A stretch of DNA of 64,000 nt from contig NZ_AP022873.1 of assembly GCF_014701235.1 (NCBI RefSeq), positions 1,302,001 through 1,366,000 on the forward strand. The letters run 5' to 3'. The notes below the pieces were generated by a model, which saw nothing but the letters and a program-made list of their open reading frames with translations, ran no database searches and was not told where the DNA came from. Source of the stretch: Dissulfurispira thermophila (GTDB lineage Bacteria > Nitrospirota > Thermodesulfovibrionia > Thermodesulfovibrionales > Dissulfurispiraceae). Both the position numbers and the translations under genes were made by a program. Shown here in pieces: positions 25,645 to 34,737 of the stretch (position 1 is its first letter; each line of letters starts with the position of its first letter).

Positions 25645-28467
25645 TTAAGTTATTGTCTTAAGTAGCTTTATGTTATCCTTTATTTTTGCCTTTTTATGTG
25701 CAAGGTCTTCAAACTTTGCTCTCTCCTTTTCAATAACAGCATAAGGAGCATTTTTAATAAAATCTTCATTAGAAAGTTTTTTCTCAACAACTGCTATTGC
25801 ATCGTCTATCTTCAATCTTTCTTTTTGGAGTCTTTCTATCTCTGCATTAACATTTATCAGTCCTTCTATCGGGATATATATCTCCATTTTATCCTTTACC
25901 GATACAGCAGACCCTTTTTCCTTCCTGATATCAGTGCTGATGTTTATATCTCTACATCTTGTCAATTTCATTATAGCATTGAGATTGTTCTTTAAAACAT
26001 CCTCGACCTCTTTTGATGAAGTCTTTATATCTGCCCTGATTTCCAAAGAAGGCGATATATTCAATTCACCTCTCACACTCCTTATGCCTGTAACTGCATT
26101 TATCACATAGTTCATTTTTTCTTCAGCATCAGGATATGTCATCAAATCTTCAGGATATGGAAATGTCATAATACTTTTGTCTTGTTCAAATACAGCAGTC
26201 CATAATTCTTCTGTGACAAATGGCATAAAAGGATGTAACAACCGAATAATATTTTCAAGCACAAAAAACAAACAGTTTATAACCGTTGCCTTTTCTTCAC
26301 TGCTTCCATGATAAAGCACGGGCTTTGTAAACTCTATATACCAGTCACAAAATTCATGCCATACAAATTGATATATGCTACTGGCAGCATCGTTGAATCT
26401 ATAATTTTCGAGATTTCTGTTTACCTCTTTTGCTGTAAATGCCAGCCTGCTTAAAATCCACCTGCTTGGAAGATCAAAATCCTTATCATGTCCGTGCAAC
26501 GGCTGTTTCATCCATAATTGCCCATTGTTTACAATAAATCTCGCTGCATTCCACAGCTTATTTATAAAGTATCTGTATCCCTCAACACGGTCCTCAGAAA
26601 ATCTCACATCTCTCCCTTGTGCAGCAAAGGCAGCAAGTGTAAATCTAAATGCATCCGCACCATATCTGTCTATCATGATAAGAGGGTCTATAACATTCCC
26701 TTTTGATTTGGACATCTTTTGCCCCTTTGAATCACGCACAAGTGCATGAATATATACATCTTTAAAAGGCACTTCATTCATGAATTTAAGTCCCATCATA
26801 ATCATCCGTGCAACCCAGAAAAAAAGTATGTCAAAGCCTGTAACAAGAACACTTGTAGGATAAAATGTCTTAAGGTCATCTGTCTCATCAGGCCATCCGA
26901 GGGTTGAAAAAGGCCATAATGCAGATGAAAACCATGTATCTAAAACATCAGGGTCGCGGATTATGTTTTTACTTCCACATTCAGGGCATTCCTTCAAATC
27001 ATTGCGACTGCAAATTGGTTTGACATTCTTTGATATCCTCATAATCTTAGAGTTTTTGATAATGTCTTCATGACTTATTCCCAGTCTTCTTAACTCAGAA
27101 TATATACCACCGTTAATCCTTAAATCATCACGAAAAACTATTGGTTCAAAAAATATATGCTCTATCATTTCCCCCTGTGGAGGCATACCATCTCTGCCTT
27201 TACAGTCAGGGCAATACCAGACAGGTATCTGATGTCCCCACCATATCTGCCTTGATATGCACCAGTCCTTTATATCCCTCATCCATGCAAAATAGTTATT
27301 TTCCCATTGTTCTGGAATTAGCCTTATTCTTTTCCCTTCTACTACTTTTACAGCCTCTTCTGATAAAGGTTTTATCTTCACATACCACTGGATAGTTAGC
27401 ATGGGCTCTATTATTGTCTTACATCTGTAGCAATGTCCGACAGAATGGTTGTGTCTCCTACTTCCATCAAGCAGTCCTAATTCCTGCAGATCTTCTAACA
27501 CCTTTTTCCTGCATACATACCTGTCAAGTCCTTTATATCTATCTCCTGCCTCCAAAGACATTCTGCCGTCTTCAGTTATCACACTTATTGCATTAAGATT
27601 GTGTCTTTTACCAATTGCCTCATCATTGAAATCATGGGCTGGCGTTACCTTTACTGCACCTGTTCCAAATGCAGGATCAACTGCAGTATCTGCAACTACA
27701 GGGATCTTCCTGCCTGTGAGAGGCAAATCAATTGTTTTGCCAATAAAATCCCTGTATCTCTCATCATCTGGATGCACTGCAACTGCTGTATCGCCAAGCA
27801 TTGTCTCAGGTCTGGTTGTCGAAACAGTAATATAGCCATTACCATCAGTAAGCGGATATTTTATGTCATACAGCCTACCTTCTATTTCTTCATATTCGAC
27901 TTCGAGATCAGACAGTGCAGTATGACATCTCGGACACCAGTTGATTAAACGATTGTCCCTGTATATAAGCCCTTCTTCAAAAAGCCTTACAAAAACTTCT
28001 CTGACAGCCCTTGATAATCCCTCATCTAAAGTAAATCTTTCCCTTGTCCAGTCACATGATGCACCTAACTTTTTAAGCTGATAGATTATCTTTCCGCCAT
28101 ATTCTGCCTTCCACTTCCAGACCCTCTCGATAAATGCATCCCTGCCAAGTTTATGTCTGTCTATCCCTTCTTTTGAAATCTCTCTCTCCACAACATTTTG
28201 TGTAGCAATACCAGCATGATCTGTGCCCGGCAGCCAGAGAACCTTATGTCCCAGCATCCTTTTCCATCTTACGAGAATGTCCTGAATCGTGACGTTTAGG
28301 GCATGACCCATGTGTAAAGAACCAGTAACATTGGGGGGTGGGATGACAATGCAGAAAGGGGATCTATCTGCTCTGGGATTAGGGCTGAAATATCCATTTT
28401 CTTCCCAGAAAATATACCACTTATCTTCTATATCTTTTGGACTGTAAGTTTTCTTTAATTCGACCAT
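25645..28467 (-). CDS. valS: Valyl-tRNA synthetase
   Basis: Class I aminoacyl-tRNA synthetase, 940 residues, usual length. PPPNVTGSLHMGHALN holds the HIGH motif, WLPGTDHAGIATQ is ValRS-specific, the editing domain contains TTRPETMLGDTAVAVHPDD, and KGQKMSKSKGNVIDP is the KMSKS loop. A C-terminal coiled coil (INAEIERLQKERLKID region) matches the ValRS tRNA-binding arm. Only 58 bp separate it from the upstream response regulator and no T-box is visible. Confidence 0.98.
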   Translation of the reverse strand: MVELKKTYSPKDIEDKWYIFWEENGYFSPNPRADRSPFCIVIPPPNVTGSLHMGHALNVTIQDILVRWKRMLGHKVLWLPGTDHAGIATQNVVEREISKEGIDRHKLGRDAFIERVWKWKAEYGGKIIYQLKKLGASCDWTRERFTLDEGLSRAVREVFVRLFEEGLIYRDNRLINWCPRCHTALSDLEVEYEEIEGRLYDIKYPLTDGNGYITVSTTRPETMLGDTAVAVHPDDERYRDFIGKTIDLPLTGRKIPVVADTAVDPAFGTGAVKVTPAHDFNDEAIGKRHNLNAISVITEDGRMSLEAGDRYKGLDRYVCRKKVLEDLQELGLLDGSRRHNHSVGHCYRCKTIIEPMLTIQWYVKIKPLSEEAVKVVEGKRIRLIPEQWENNYFAWMRDIKDWCISRQIWWGHQIPVWYCPDCKGRDGMPPQGEMIEHIFFEPIVFRDDLRINGGIYSELRRLGISHEDIIKNSKIMRISKNVKPICSRNDLKECPECGSKNIIRDPDVLDTWFSSALWPFSTLGWPDETDDLKTFYPTSVLVTGFDILFFWVARMIMMGLKFMNEVPFKDVYIHALVRDSKGQKMSKSKGNVIDPLIMIDRYGADAFRFTLAAFAAQGRDVRFSEDRVEGYRYFINKLWNAARFIVNNGQLWMKQPLHGHDKDFDLPSRWILSRLAFTAKEVNRNLENYRFNDAASSIYQFVWHEFCDWYIEFTKPVLYHGSSEEKATVINCLFFVLENIIRLLHPFMPFVTEELWTAVFEQDKSIMTFPYPEDLMTYPDAEEKMNYVINAVTGIRSVRGELNISPSLEIRADIKTSSKEVEDVLKNNLNAIMKLTRCRDINISTDIRKEKGSAVSVKDKMEIYIPIEGLINVNAEIERLQKERLKIDDAIAVVEKKLSNEDFIKNAPYAVIEKERAKFEDLAHKKAKIKDNIKLLKTIT

Positions 28468-28525
28468 GATTAAATTAAACGAATTTTTAAAGGCCTTGAG
28501 CCGTGCCTGACATATAGTAGAACTT

Positions 28526-29491
28526 TTAATTTATCTCTGAAGTAATCTTTTCTATCTCTCTTTTTATCAATGTCTCGGCAACTTCTGGAACAATCCTGTT
28601 TATTGCAGCTTCTATCTCTGCCCTCATCGATACAATCAGGTCTTTCATCAATTCCCTTGTTACATCCTCTATAATATGAGCAGCCATTGATGATACTGCC
28701 TGTTCAACCGACTCCTTTATTGCTGAAGATATCTGTGGTAATGCATCGCTAACTATTTGTCTTGATATTTTATCCTGCACAATTTCCGTTGACATTTCAG
28801 AAATCTGATCAGTCACAGATACTGATAATTGTTCCTTGATTTCTTTATCGTGAGCAATATTGTCTTTTCTTGGTTCATCTGTAGCTTCAGTTACAGTTTC
28901 AGTAATGGCTTTAGATAACTCAGCTTCAAATCCCTTTGCTTCATATTCCTCTTCTACCATAGCCTGCTCTTCTACCTTTTCCTCAATCACTGGTATCTCA
29001 TCATCCCATTTTGGCTCTTGCATCTGCGATTCAGGCAATGCAGCAGAGACATCTGAAACACTTGTTTCAGAGAGTAATCCTTCGTCATGAACTTCTTCTA
29101 TTTCAGTCTTTGCTACAGGCTCAACACTTTTGAGCAAAGCCTTTACCTTACTTATCAATTCCTGAGATTCAAATGGCTTAATAATAAAATCATCTGCATA
29201 AACAGATTTAGCATACTCTTCATCAAATGGTTCAAAAGCACCCGCAAGTAAAATCACAGGAATCATGGCTGTAGCCATGTCATTCTTTATCTTTTCACAG
29301 AGTTGATAGCCATTTAATTTTGGCATCTCAATATCCGCAAGGATAATGTCAGGTTTGAATGACTCTAATGCCTGAAGTGCCTGCTCTCCATCATTGAATG
29401 CCCTTATTTCAAAATCTTCTGGTGCAAGAACAAGCTCAACTACCTTTTGAATAGTAAGGCTGTCATCCGCTAATAGCAGTTTGTAAGGCAT
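28526..29491 (-). CDS. Response regulator with long helical C-terminal extension
   Basis: Residues 1-120 are a CheY-like receiver: acidic pocket LLLADDS, phospho-acceptor Asp in IILADIEMPKLNGYQL, and Lys in FIIKPFESQEL. Residues 125-321 form an acidic linker and then a mostly helical tail with heptad-like Val/Ile and Ala patterns (ISRQIVSDALPQISSAIKE). No DNA-binding or catalytic output domain is visible. Similar receiver-tail proteins occur with gliding or type IV pili signalling systems; no kinase is adjacent. Confidence 0.85.
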   Translation of the reverse strand: MPYKLLLADDSLTIQKVVELVLAPEDFEIRAFNDGEQALQALESFKPDIILADIEMPKLNGYQLCEKIKNDMATAMIPVILLAGAFEPFDEEYAKSVYADDFIIKPFESQELISKVKALLKSVEPVAKTEIEEVHDEGLLSETSVSDVSAALPESQMQEPKWDDEIPVIEEKVEEQAMVEEEYEAKGFEAELSKAITETVTEATDEPRKDNIAHDKEIKEQLSVSVTDQISEMSTEIVQDKISRQIVSDALPQISSAIKESVEQAVSSMAAHIIEDVTRELMKDLIVSMRAEIEAAINRIVPEVAETLIKREIEKITSEIN

Positions 29492-29565
29492 AATCCCCCT
29501 TTATCATACAAGTAAGTTTTGAGATTTGGGAAGTTATAAACTCTATAATTCTACAACCATGTTTG

Positions 29566-29937
29566 TCAAGCCTTTTTCTTACTCCTATAATCTTCTATTG
29601 CCTTTCTCAGGGCATCGGCACCGAGATTAGAGCAATGCATTTTCTGTGGTGGCAATCCACCAAGCTCCTGTGCAACTGCTTCTTTTGATATGCTTAATGC
29701 CTCATCAAGAGTCTTACCCTTTACCATTTCTGTAATCATGCTGCTAACAGCAATAGCAGCCCCACATCCAAATGTCCTGAATTTTGCATCAACAATTACA
29801 TCGTTTTCGACTTTTATAAACAACTGCATTGCATCCCCGCATGTAGGATTACCCTCCATACCTACACCATCTGCATCTGGAATCTCACCCACATTCCTTG
29901 GGTTCATAAAATGATCCATTACTTTTTGAGAATACAT
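29566..29937 (-). CDS. iscU: Fe-S cluster assembly scaffold IscU/NifU-like
   Basis: Scaffold on which Fe-S clusters form from sulfide and iron. 123 residues with the three ligand cysteines: GNPTCGDAMQLFI, RTFGCGAAIAVSS, and KMHCSNLGADALR, plus the early Asp-containing GNPTCGD. Follows iscS on the same strand, in an operon rrf2-tusA-iscS-iscU without hscA/hscB or iscA. Confidence 0.93.
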   Translation of the reverse strand: MYSQKVMDHFMNPRNVGEIPDADGVGMEGNPTCGDAMQLFIKVENDVIVDAKFRTFGCGAAIAVSSMITEMVKGKTLDEALSISKEAVAQELGGLPPQKMHCSNLGADALRKAIEDYRSKKKA

Positions 29938-30037
29938 ATCTCTAAAACCTCCTATTTTTAGTAGTCAATATTCAGCAGCCGGAATAACTCGTTACTCGCC
30001 ACTATTATATTTTATCCTAATTACTGGTAACTGGCTA

Positions 30038-31252
30038 CTATCTGTTGGTATAACATTTTTCTCCTTCACCGTGTTCCTCAAATCCCTTTGTGCCCCACCC
30101 TTTTGCAAAAGGAGACATTTCCCTCAACTTGCTGATAATCTGCGGGAACTCATTGATAAAATAATCCACATCTTCATCTGTGTTATCTTCGCCAAGACTG
30201 AATACTATAGAGCCCTGTGCAAGAGCCGATGGAATTCCCAGAGACAATAATATCGGAGATGATTTAAGTGCCTTAGAAGAACATGCAGAGCCGCTCGCTG
30301 CATATATACCTTTCATTGAGAGCATTAACAGCATTGCCTCTCCTTCGATGAATTCAACCACAAAACTTGCATGATGTGGCAATCTGGTCTCAGGATGCCC
30401 TGTGAGATACACATTTGGTATTTTAAGAACAGCATCTATTATTTTATTACGAAGTCTTTTGCAGTGTTCTATTCTGTTATACATCTTGCTCTTTGCAAGT
30501 TCTGCAGCCTTACCCATCCCAACTATGGCCGGGACATTCTCTGTACCTGCCCTTCTCCCACCCTCCTGAATGCCTCCATAAATAAGGGGAACTATTCTTA
30601 AACCTTCTCTTATATATAAGGCACCTGCTCCTTTTGGTCCATAAAATTGATGTGCTGCCATACTCAGAAGGTCAACACCAAGCTCTTTTACATCAATAGG
30701 GATATTTCCTGTTGATGCCACTGCATCGGTGTGAAATATTATATTTTTTTCTTTTGTTATTGATGCTATCTCTTTTATTGGCTCAATAGAGCCAATCTCA
30801 CTGCTTGCGTGAGCTACAGAAATAAGTATCGTTTCCTTTGTAATAGAGTCTTTAACAACATCAGGGTCTACAAGACCATACTTGTCAACCGGAAGATATG
30901 TAACAGCAAATCCGCTCTTTTCGAGAAATCTTGCTGAATTGAGAATAGAATGATGCTCTACCTTAGATACAATTATATGTTTGCCCTGATTCTGTTTTGC
31001 AAGGGCTATTCCTCTGAGGGCAAAATTATTTGCCTCTGCACCACTTGCAGTAAAAACTATAGTTGATGGCTTTGCATTTATCAATGATGCAACAGAGGTG
31101 CGGGCATTTTCTATAGCCTCACGGGCCCTAACTCCAAGATCATATACACTTAAAGGATTCCCAAATTCCTCCTTAAAATAAGGCATCATTGCACTGAGAA
31201 CCTCAGGATGTAAAGGATTTGTTGCAACATGGTCAAAATAACACTTTCTCAT
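30038..31252 (-). CDS. iscS: Cysteine desulfurase IscS/NifS-like, PLP lysine replaced by Gln
   Basis: 404-residue class V aminotransferase fold. VEHHSILNSARFL (active-site His), FHTDAVASTGNIPID (PLP Asp), SGSACSS (catalytic Cys loop). The segment that normally reads HKxYGPKG is AAHQFYGPKGAGALYI, so the Schiff-base Lys is Gln202 (codon CAA, 30647-30649), and the Gln usual in DAxQ is Ala179. A desulfurase without this lysine should not hold PLP covalently; Archaeoglobus IscS is a described example lacking it. It may serve as a scaffold partner for IscU with sulfide as sulfur source. The last residues (CYTNR) run into repeat sequence. Confidence 0.88.
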   Translation of the reverse strand: MRKCYFDHVATNPLHPEVLSAMMPYFKEEFGNPLSVYDLGVRAREAIENARTSVASLINAKPSTIVFTASGAEANNFALRGIALAKQNQGKHIIVSKVEHHSILNSARFLEKSGFAVTYLPVDKYGLVDPDVVKDSITKETILISVAHASSEIGSIEPIKEIASITKEKNIIFHTDAVASTGNIPIDVKELGVDLLSMAAHQFYGPKGAGALYIREGLRIVPLIYGGIQEGGRRAGTENVPAIVGMGKAAELAKSKMYNRIEHCKRLRNKIIDAVLKIPNVYLTGHPETRLPHHASFVVEFIEGEAMLLMLSMKGIYAASGSACSSKALKSSPILLSLGIPSALAQGSIVFSLGEDNTDEDVDYFINEFPQIISKLREMSPFAKGWGTKGFEEHGEGEKCYTNR

Positions 31253-31333
31253 AATTTGTCTCCTTTATCAGTTTATGAGTTGCTGAGCATATGACCAAAT
31301 AGATATAAAAGGTCATCACATTCACCCATCTAC

Positions 31334-31588
31334 TCATTTACTCGTAGTCTTTCTCACATAAAACTTGTAATAGTCTTCATCTTCATCAATTCCTAAAAAT
31401 TCATTTCCTGTCTTTTCACACCAATCAGGAATATCTTCGAGCGCACCATCATAATCAGTGAGTATTTCAAGCACCTGTCCTTTTTCAAGTCCCTTTATCA
31501 TCTCATCAAGCTTAAGCAAATGCATTGGACACATCATATAAACAATGTCTGCTGTTACATCTGCCTTTATATCATGGACAAACTTCAT
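31334..31588 (-). CDS. TusA/SirA-like sulfur carrier protein
   Basis: 84 residues with the TusA fold pattern. The Cys lies in VYMMCPMHLLKLDEMI, where the family has CPxP, so the second Pro is His. Ends with a typical strand region (YYKFYVRKT). Overlaps the end of the Rrf2 gene by 4 bp and precedes iscS, so it may hand sulfur to this Fe-S system. Classification rests on length and the Cys-Pro helix. Confidence 0.8.
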   Translation of the reverse strand: MKFVHDIKADVTADIVYMMCPMHLLKLDEMIKGLEKGQVLEILTDYDGALEDIPDWCEKTGNEFLGIDEDEDYYKFYVRKTTSK

Positions 31589-32094
31589 AATTTAAAGATT
31601 GCTAATTTTGGGCTTCTTATTTTTTTATTCCTTTGTTTGTTTGCCCTCTTAATACCTTGACTACTTGAATTTTTAAGCCCTTTATTGAAGTCTCCTGTTA
31701 TTAAATTCTTGAGGGTTATTGTTCTTAAAAATGCCTCCACCTGCTCACCGAGTGCCTTCCACAATAAATGCGTTACACAACTATCAACTCTCACACATCC
31801 TTCATCAGGGTCAAGACATGATGTAAGGGCAACAGGACCCTCTAACTCATTCAATATAGAGGCTATAGTTATACTTTCAGGACTCTCGTTCAATATATAA
31901 CCGCCCCCGGGTCCTTTTATACTCCTAATCAGTCCAGCCCTCCTGAGTTTATTGAGTATCTGCTCGAGATAAGCAATAGAAACATCCTGTCTTTCTGAAA
32001 TCTCTTTAATAGTTACAGGGGTTTTTGGATACCCCTTTGCTATCTCATACATTGCTCTGACACCATACTGCCCTTTTGTGGATAGTCTCAACAT
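31585..32094 (-). CDS. iscR: Rrf2-family regulator, IscR type
   Basis: 169-residue winged-helix regulator: MLRLSTKGQYGVRAMYEIA opens the Rrf2 domain, LRRAGLIRSIKGPGGGYIL is the wing. Three Cys in SCLDPDEGCVRVDSC have IscR-like spacing and could bind a [2Fe-2S] cluster. As first gene of the operon it probably autoregulates it in response to Fe-S status. The C-terminal 30 residues are Lys/Asn/Arg rich and variable. Confidence 0.88.
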   Translation of the reverse strand: MLRLSTKGQYGVRAMYEIAKGYPKTPVTIKEISERQDVSIAYLEQILNKLRRAGLIRSIKGPGGGYILNESPESITIASILNELEGPVALTSCLDPDEGCVRVDSCVTHLLWKALGEQVEAFLRTITLKNLITGDFNKGLKNSSSQGIKRANKQRNKKIRSPKLAIFKL

Positions 32095-32177
32095 GCTTAT
32101 ATGCTATAATACCCTACCATTTTTGTCAAGTATTACACCCTTAAAAAGACAGTAGGAAAACCTACTGCCTTTTTACA

Positions 32178-32840
32178 CTACCTTGCCTTTTCCTCAAACA
32201 ATTCTTCTTCCTGCTTGTTCTTCATCCTCTTGACAAGCTCTTCATATGAATTTGTTCGAATAATTTTATTGAATTGTGTCCTGTAATTATTTACAAGACT
32301 CACACCTTCTATCACTACATCATATACCTCCCACTTGCCATTTTTCCTGAGAAGTTTATAATCAATCGGTACCTCGACATTTCTTTTCGTAACTATCTTT
32401 GTATTGACCTCAGAATATTCACCTTCGATCTTTTCACCTATATATAATATTTTTTCATCTGTATAGCTTTCTATTTTTTTAATATAAGACCTTTCAAGTA
32501 GATCAGTATATAGAGGCACAAACTCCTTTCTTTCCTCAGGAGTTCTATTTCTCCAATGAAGTGCAAGAGACCTCTTTGCCATTTCCTCAAAATCAAATCT
32601 CTCTAAAACCGTCTTTCTTATCAATGCCCTACGTTCTTTAGTCTTTTCAGGCCGTTTAAGCTCTTTATTTTTCAGTATATCAAGCACCTTATCAACAGTC
32701 TGTTTGACCTGTTGTGTAGGGGTGTCGGCATATACATCAACAGCATGTATCAAGCAGATAACAGCAAACAGCCACAAAGACAGTAACGGGTAACAGATAA
32801 TAAGTTTTTTGAGTTTTAAATCTTGAATTTTGAATCTCAT
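32178..32840 (-). CDS. mlaC: MlaC-like phospholipid-binding periplasmic protein
   Basis: 220 residues, Tol_Tol_Ttg2 (MlaC) family: PTQQVKQTVDKVLDILKNKEL at the start of the mature protein, RFDFEEMAKRSLALHWRNRTPEERKEFVPLY in the core, and IDYKLLRKNGKWEVYDVVIEGVSLVNNYRTQF at the end (segments shortened). It shuttles phospholipid between the outer and inner membrane complexes. The signal peptide begins MRFKIQDLKLKKLIICYPLL, partly encoded by low-complexity repeat sequence (32775-32838). Last gene of the mla operon. Confidence 0.92.
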   Translation of the reverse strand: MRFKIQDLKLKKLIICYPLLSLWLFAVICLIHAVDVYADTPTQQVKQTVDKVLDILKNKELKRPEKTKERRALIRKTVLERFDFEEMAKRSLALHWRNRTPEERKEFVPLYTDLLERSYIKKIESYTDEKILYIGEKIEGEYSEVNTKIVTKRNVEVPIDYKLLRKNGKWEVYDVVIEGVSLVNNYRTQFNKIIRTNSYEELVKRMKNKQEEELFEEKAR

Positions 32841-32854
32841 GACCTCATAACCTC

Positions 32855-34285
32855 CTATTTTATCTCCTGAATGTCCATCCCTGTTGCATATAAAAGATTT
32901 GCAAATGACATCCTATGATTATATATTGAACGAATATTATTAGCCTTCATTTGAATATATGCCATTGCAGCATCTGCTACTTCCTTTGCATCACCTATTC
33001 CCATGTCAAAATTTGCTATTGCAGCAATAAGCCATTTCCTTGCATTCTTATATGCCTTTTCAGTTTCCACTATATTTTTCTCTGACTCTTTCATATCAAG
33101 ATAAGCCCTTCTCACTTGAAATGGTATAGCCTCATCAGCAAATCTTTTCTTTTCTATTAACTTATGATATTCAGCCCTTGCCTCTTTTACTCTGCCTTCT
33201 GTTATCCCAAAATCTATAGACCACTTAATGCCTATAAACACAGCACCATAAGCATGGTTAAGGGGATCATATATATACGGATTATCGACTTTGTCCCTGT
33301 TTGTTGCACCTGCTACAGATGCCTTTAACCCAACAAATAATTGTGGATAGTAATTACTCTTTTCTGCATCGATAAGGGCATTTCTTGCCTTTAGCCCTTC
33401 TTTAAGCTGAACAAATTCAGATCTAAACTCTATAGAATTTCTCATATAAACACTAACATCTTCGGGTATTTTTTTCTCAGGCGTCAGAGAAGTATCAGCA
33501 ATATCAAAATCAGTTCCTCTTGAAAATCCCATGCTTGTAAGTAACGCATCTTTTGCAAGGGCAATCCCTTTTTCTGTCTCATTCAAGTTCCTATCAACCT
33601 CTCCTAAAAATGTCCTCAGCTTAAATAAATTAATTTCATCAGCCCATGGAGAACCAATCTCAATCTGTTTTTCTGCCTTTTTTATCGATTCCACAAGATC
33701 ATCTTTTACTTCCAGAATAAGATTTCTCATATCCTTTGCCATAAGAATGCTGTAATACAACTCTTTTGTCCTTAAAATTATATCTGATGTTCTTTTATCA
33801 ACTCCCGCCTTTGCCACTCTTATACCGCTTGAGGCTGCCTGCTTAAAACTGCTTATTTTTCCAAATGTATATATAGGTTGAATCAATGTGACATCAGCAC
33901 TTCCAAATATTCCATTAATTGTTGTTGCTACAGATGTATTAATCGAAGGGCTTATATATTCCCTCTTTGCTTCAGGAGAAGGTCCTGCTATTGCAAGCAC
34001 CTCTATCTGAGGATAGGCTGCAGAATCTGCTTGCAGTTTCTTAGATTTATATACCTCTTCTTCATATCTTGATTCACCAATCTCCGGGCTCACTTCAACA
34101 GCCTTTTTTATACATTGGTCAAGGCTCAAGACAATCTTTTGATTGTCATTGGCATATGCAGTATCAATTAGCCAACCACCAATCATCAGCAGATAGAAAG
34201 ATAGTAACGAATAACTAATAACAAATAACGAATTTTTTTGACCCTTGACTTCTGATTTCTGACTTTTATCCCCTACCATTTTCAT
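32855..34285 (-). CDS. TolC-family outer membrane efflux protein
   Basis: 476 residues, OEP/TolC family: helical barrel repeats with IVLSLDQCIKKAVEVSPEIG at the mature start and ADVTLIQPIYTFGKISSFKQA, the characteristic beta-strand and tip segment. Forms trimeric outer-membrane channels. The N-terminus MKMVGDKSQKSEVKGQKN and the hydrophobic core LFVISYSLLSFYLLM derive from the repeats at 34184-34270. Encoded between mlaD (4-bp overlap) and mlaC, a position where other mla operons have no such gene, suggesting a role in lipid or hydrophobic-compound export. Confidence 0.92.
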   Translation of the reverse strand: MKMVGDKSQKSEVKGQKNSLFVISYSLLSFYLLMIGGWLIDTAYANDNQKIVLSLDQCIKKAVEVSPEIGESRYEEEVYKSKKLQADSAAYPQIEVLAIAGPSPEAKREYISPSINTSVATTINGIFGSADVTLIQPIYTFGKISSFKQAASSGIRVAKAGVDKRTSDIILRTKELYYSILMAKDMRNLILEVKDDLVESIKKAEKQIEIGSPWADEINLFKLRTFLGEVDRNLNETEKGIALAKDALLTSMGFSRGTDFDIADTSLTPEKKIPEDVSVYMRNSIEFRSEFVQLKEGLKARNALIDAEKSNYYPQLFVGLKASVAGATNRDKVDNPYIYDPLNHAYGAVFIGIKWSIDFGITEGRVKEARAEYHKLIEKKRFADEAIPFQVRRAYLDMKESEKNIVETEKAYKNARKWLIAAIANFDMGIGDAKEVADAAMAYIQMKANNIRSIYNHRMSFANLLYATGMDIQEIK

Positions 34286-34731
34286 ACACCTCCGAACACA
34301 TATTTGGAGATTAGTTCTTCAAGATCTACTGCTGATTCTGTCTCTCTTATTCTACCGCCATTCTGTATAAGTCTTTCAGAACCCCCTGGTGTTATTTGTA
34401 TATATTTTTCTCCAATGAGTCCCTTGGTTTTTATAGATGCTATAGCATCCTCTTGAAGCTTCACATCTTTATAAATTGTGATTTCCACCAGTGCCTGATA
34501 ATCATTATTAAGCCTGATGCTTTTAACCTTTCCAACTTCTACCCCTGCAATCTCAACAATAGAGCCTGATTTGATCCCACCTGCCTTTTGAAACTCTGCA
34601 TATACTGTATATCCACCCCCACCTATGACTTCGAGCCTGCCCAGCTTTATAGATATATACCCCAAAGCTAAAATGCCTATTAATACAAAAAAACCTACAG
34701 CAATTTCAAGGTCAAATCTTTTCATCATCAA
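34282..34731 (-). CDS. mlaD: MlaD-like MCE-domain protein
   Basis: 149 residues: one N-terminal membrane helix (VGFFVLIGILALGYISI), then one MCE domain with FQKAGGIKSGSIVEIAGVEVGKV and ASIKTKGLIGEKYIQITPGG. It forms the periplasmic hexameric ring of the Mla transporter. 6 bp after mlaF; overlaps tolC by 4 bp. Confidence 0.93.
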   Translation of the reverse strand: MMMKRFDLEIAVGFFVLIGILALGYISIKLGRLEVIGGGGYTVYAEFQKAGGIKSGSIVEIAGVEVGKVKSIRLNNDYQALVEITIYKDVKLQEDAIASIKTKGLIGEKYIQITPGGSERLIQNGGRIRETESAVDLEELISKYVFGGV

Positions 34732-34737
34732 ACTCCT

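Noticed and set aside
28468-28525. T-box or other leader control of valS
   Set aside because: Only 58 bp lie upstream of the valS start, too short, and no T-box sequence is visible.
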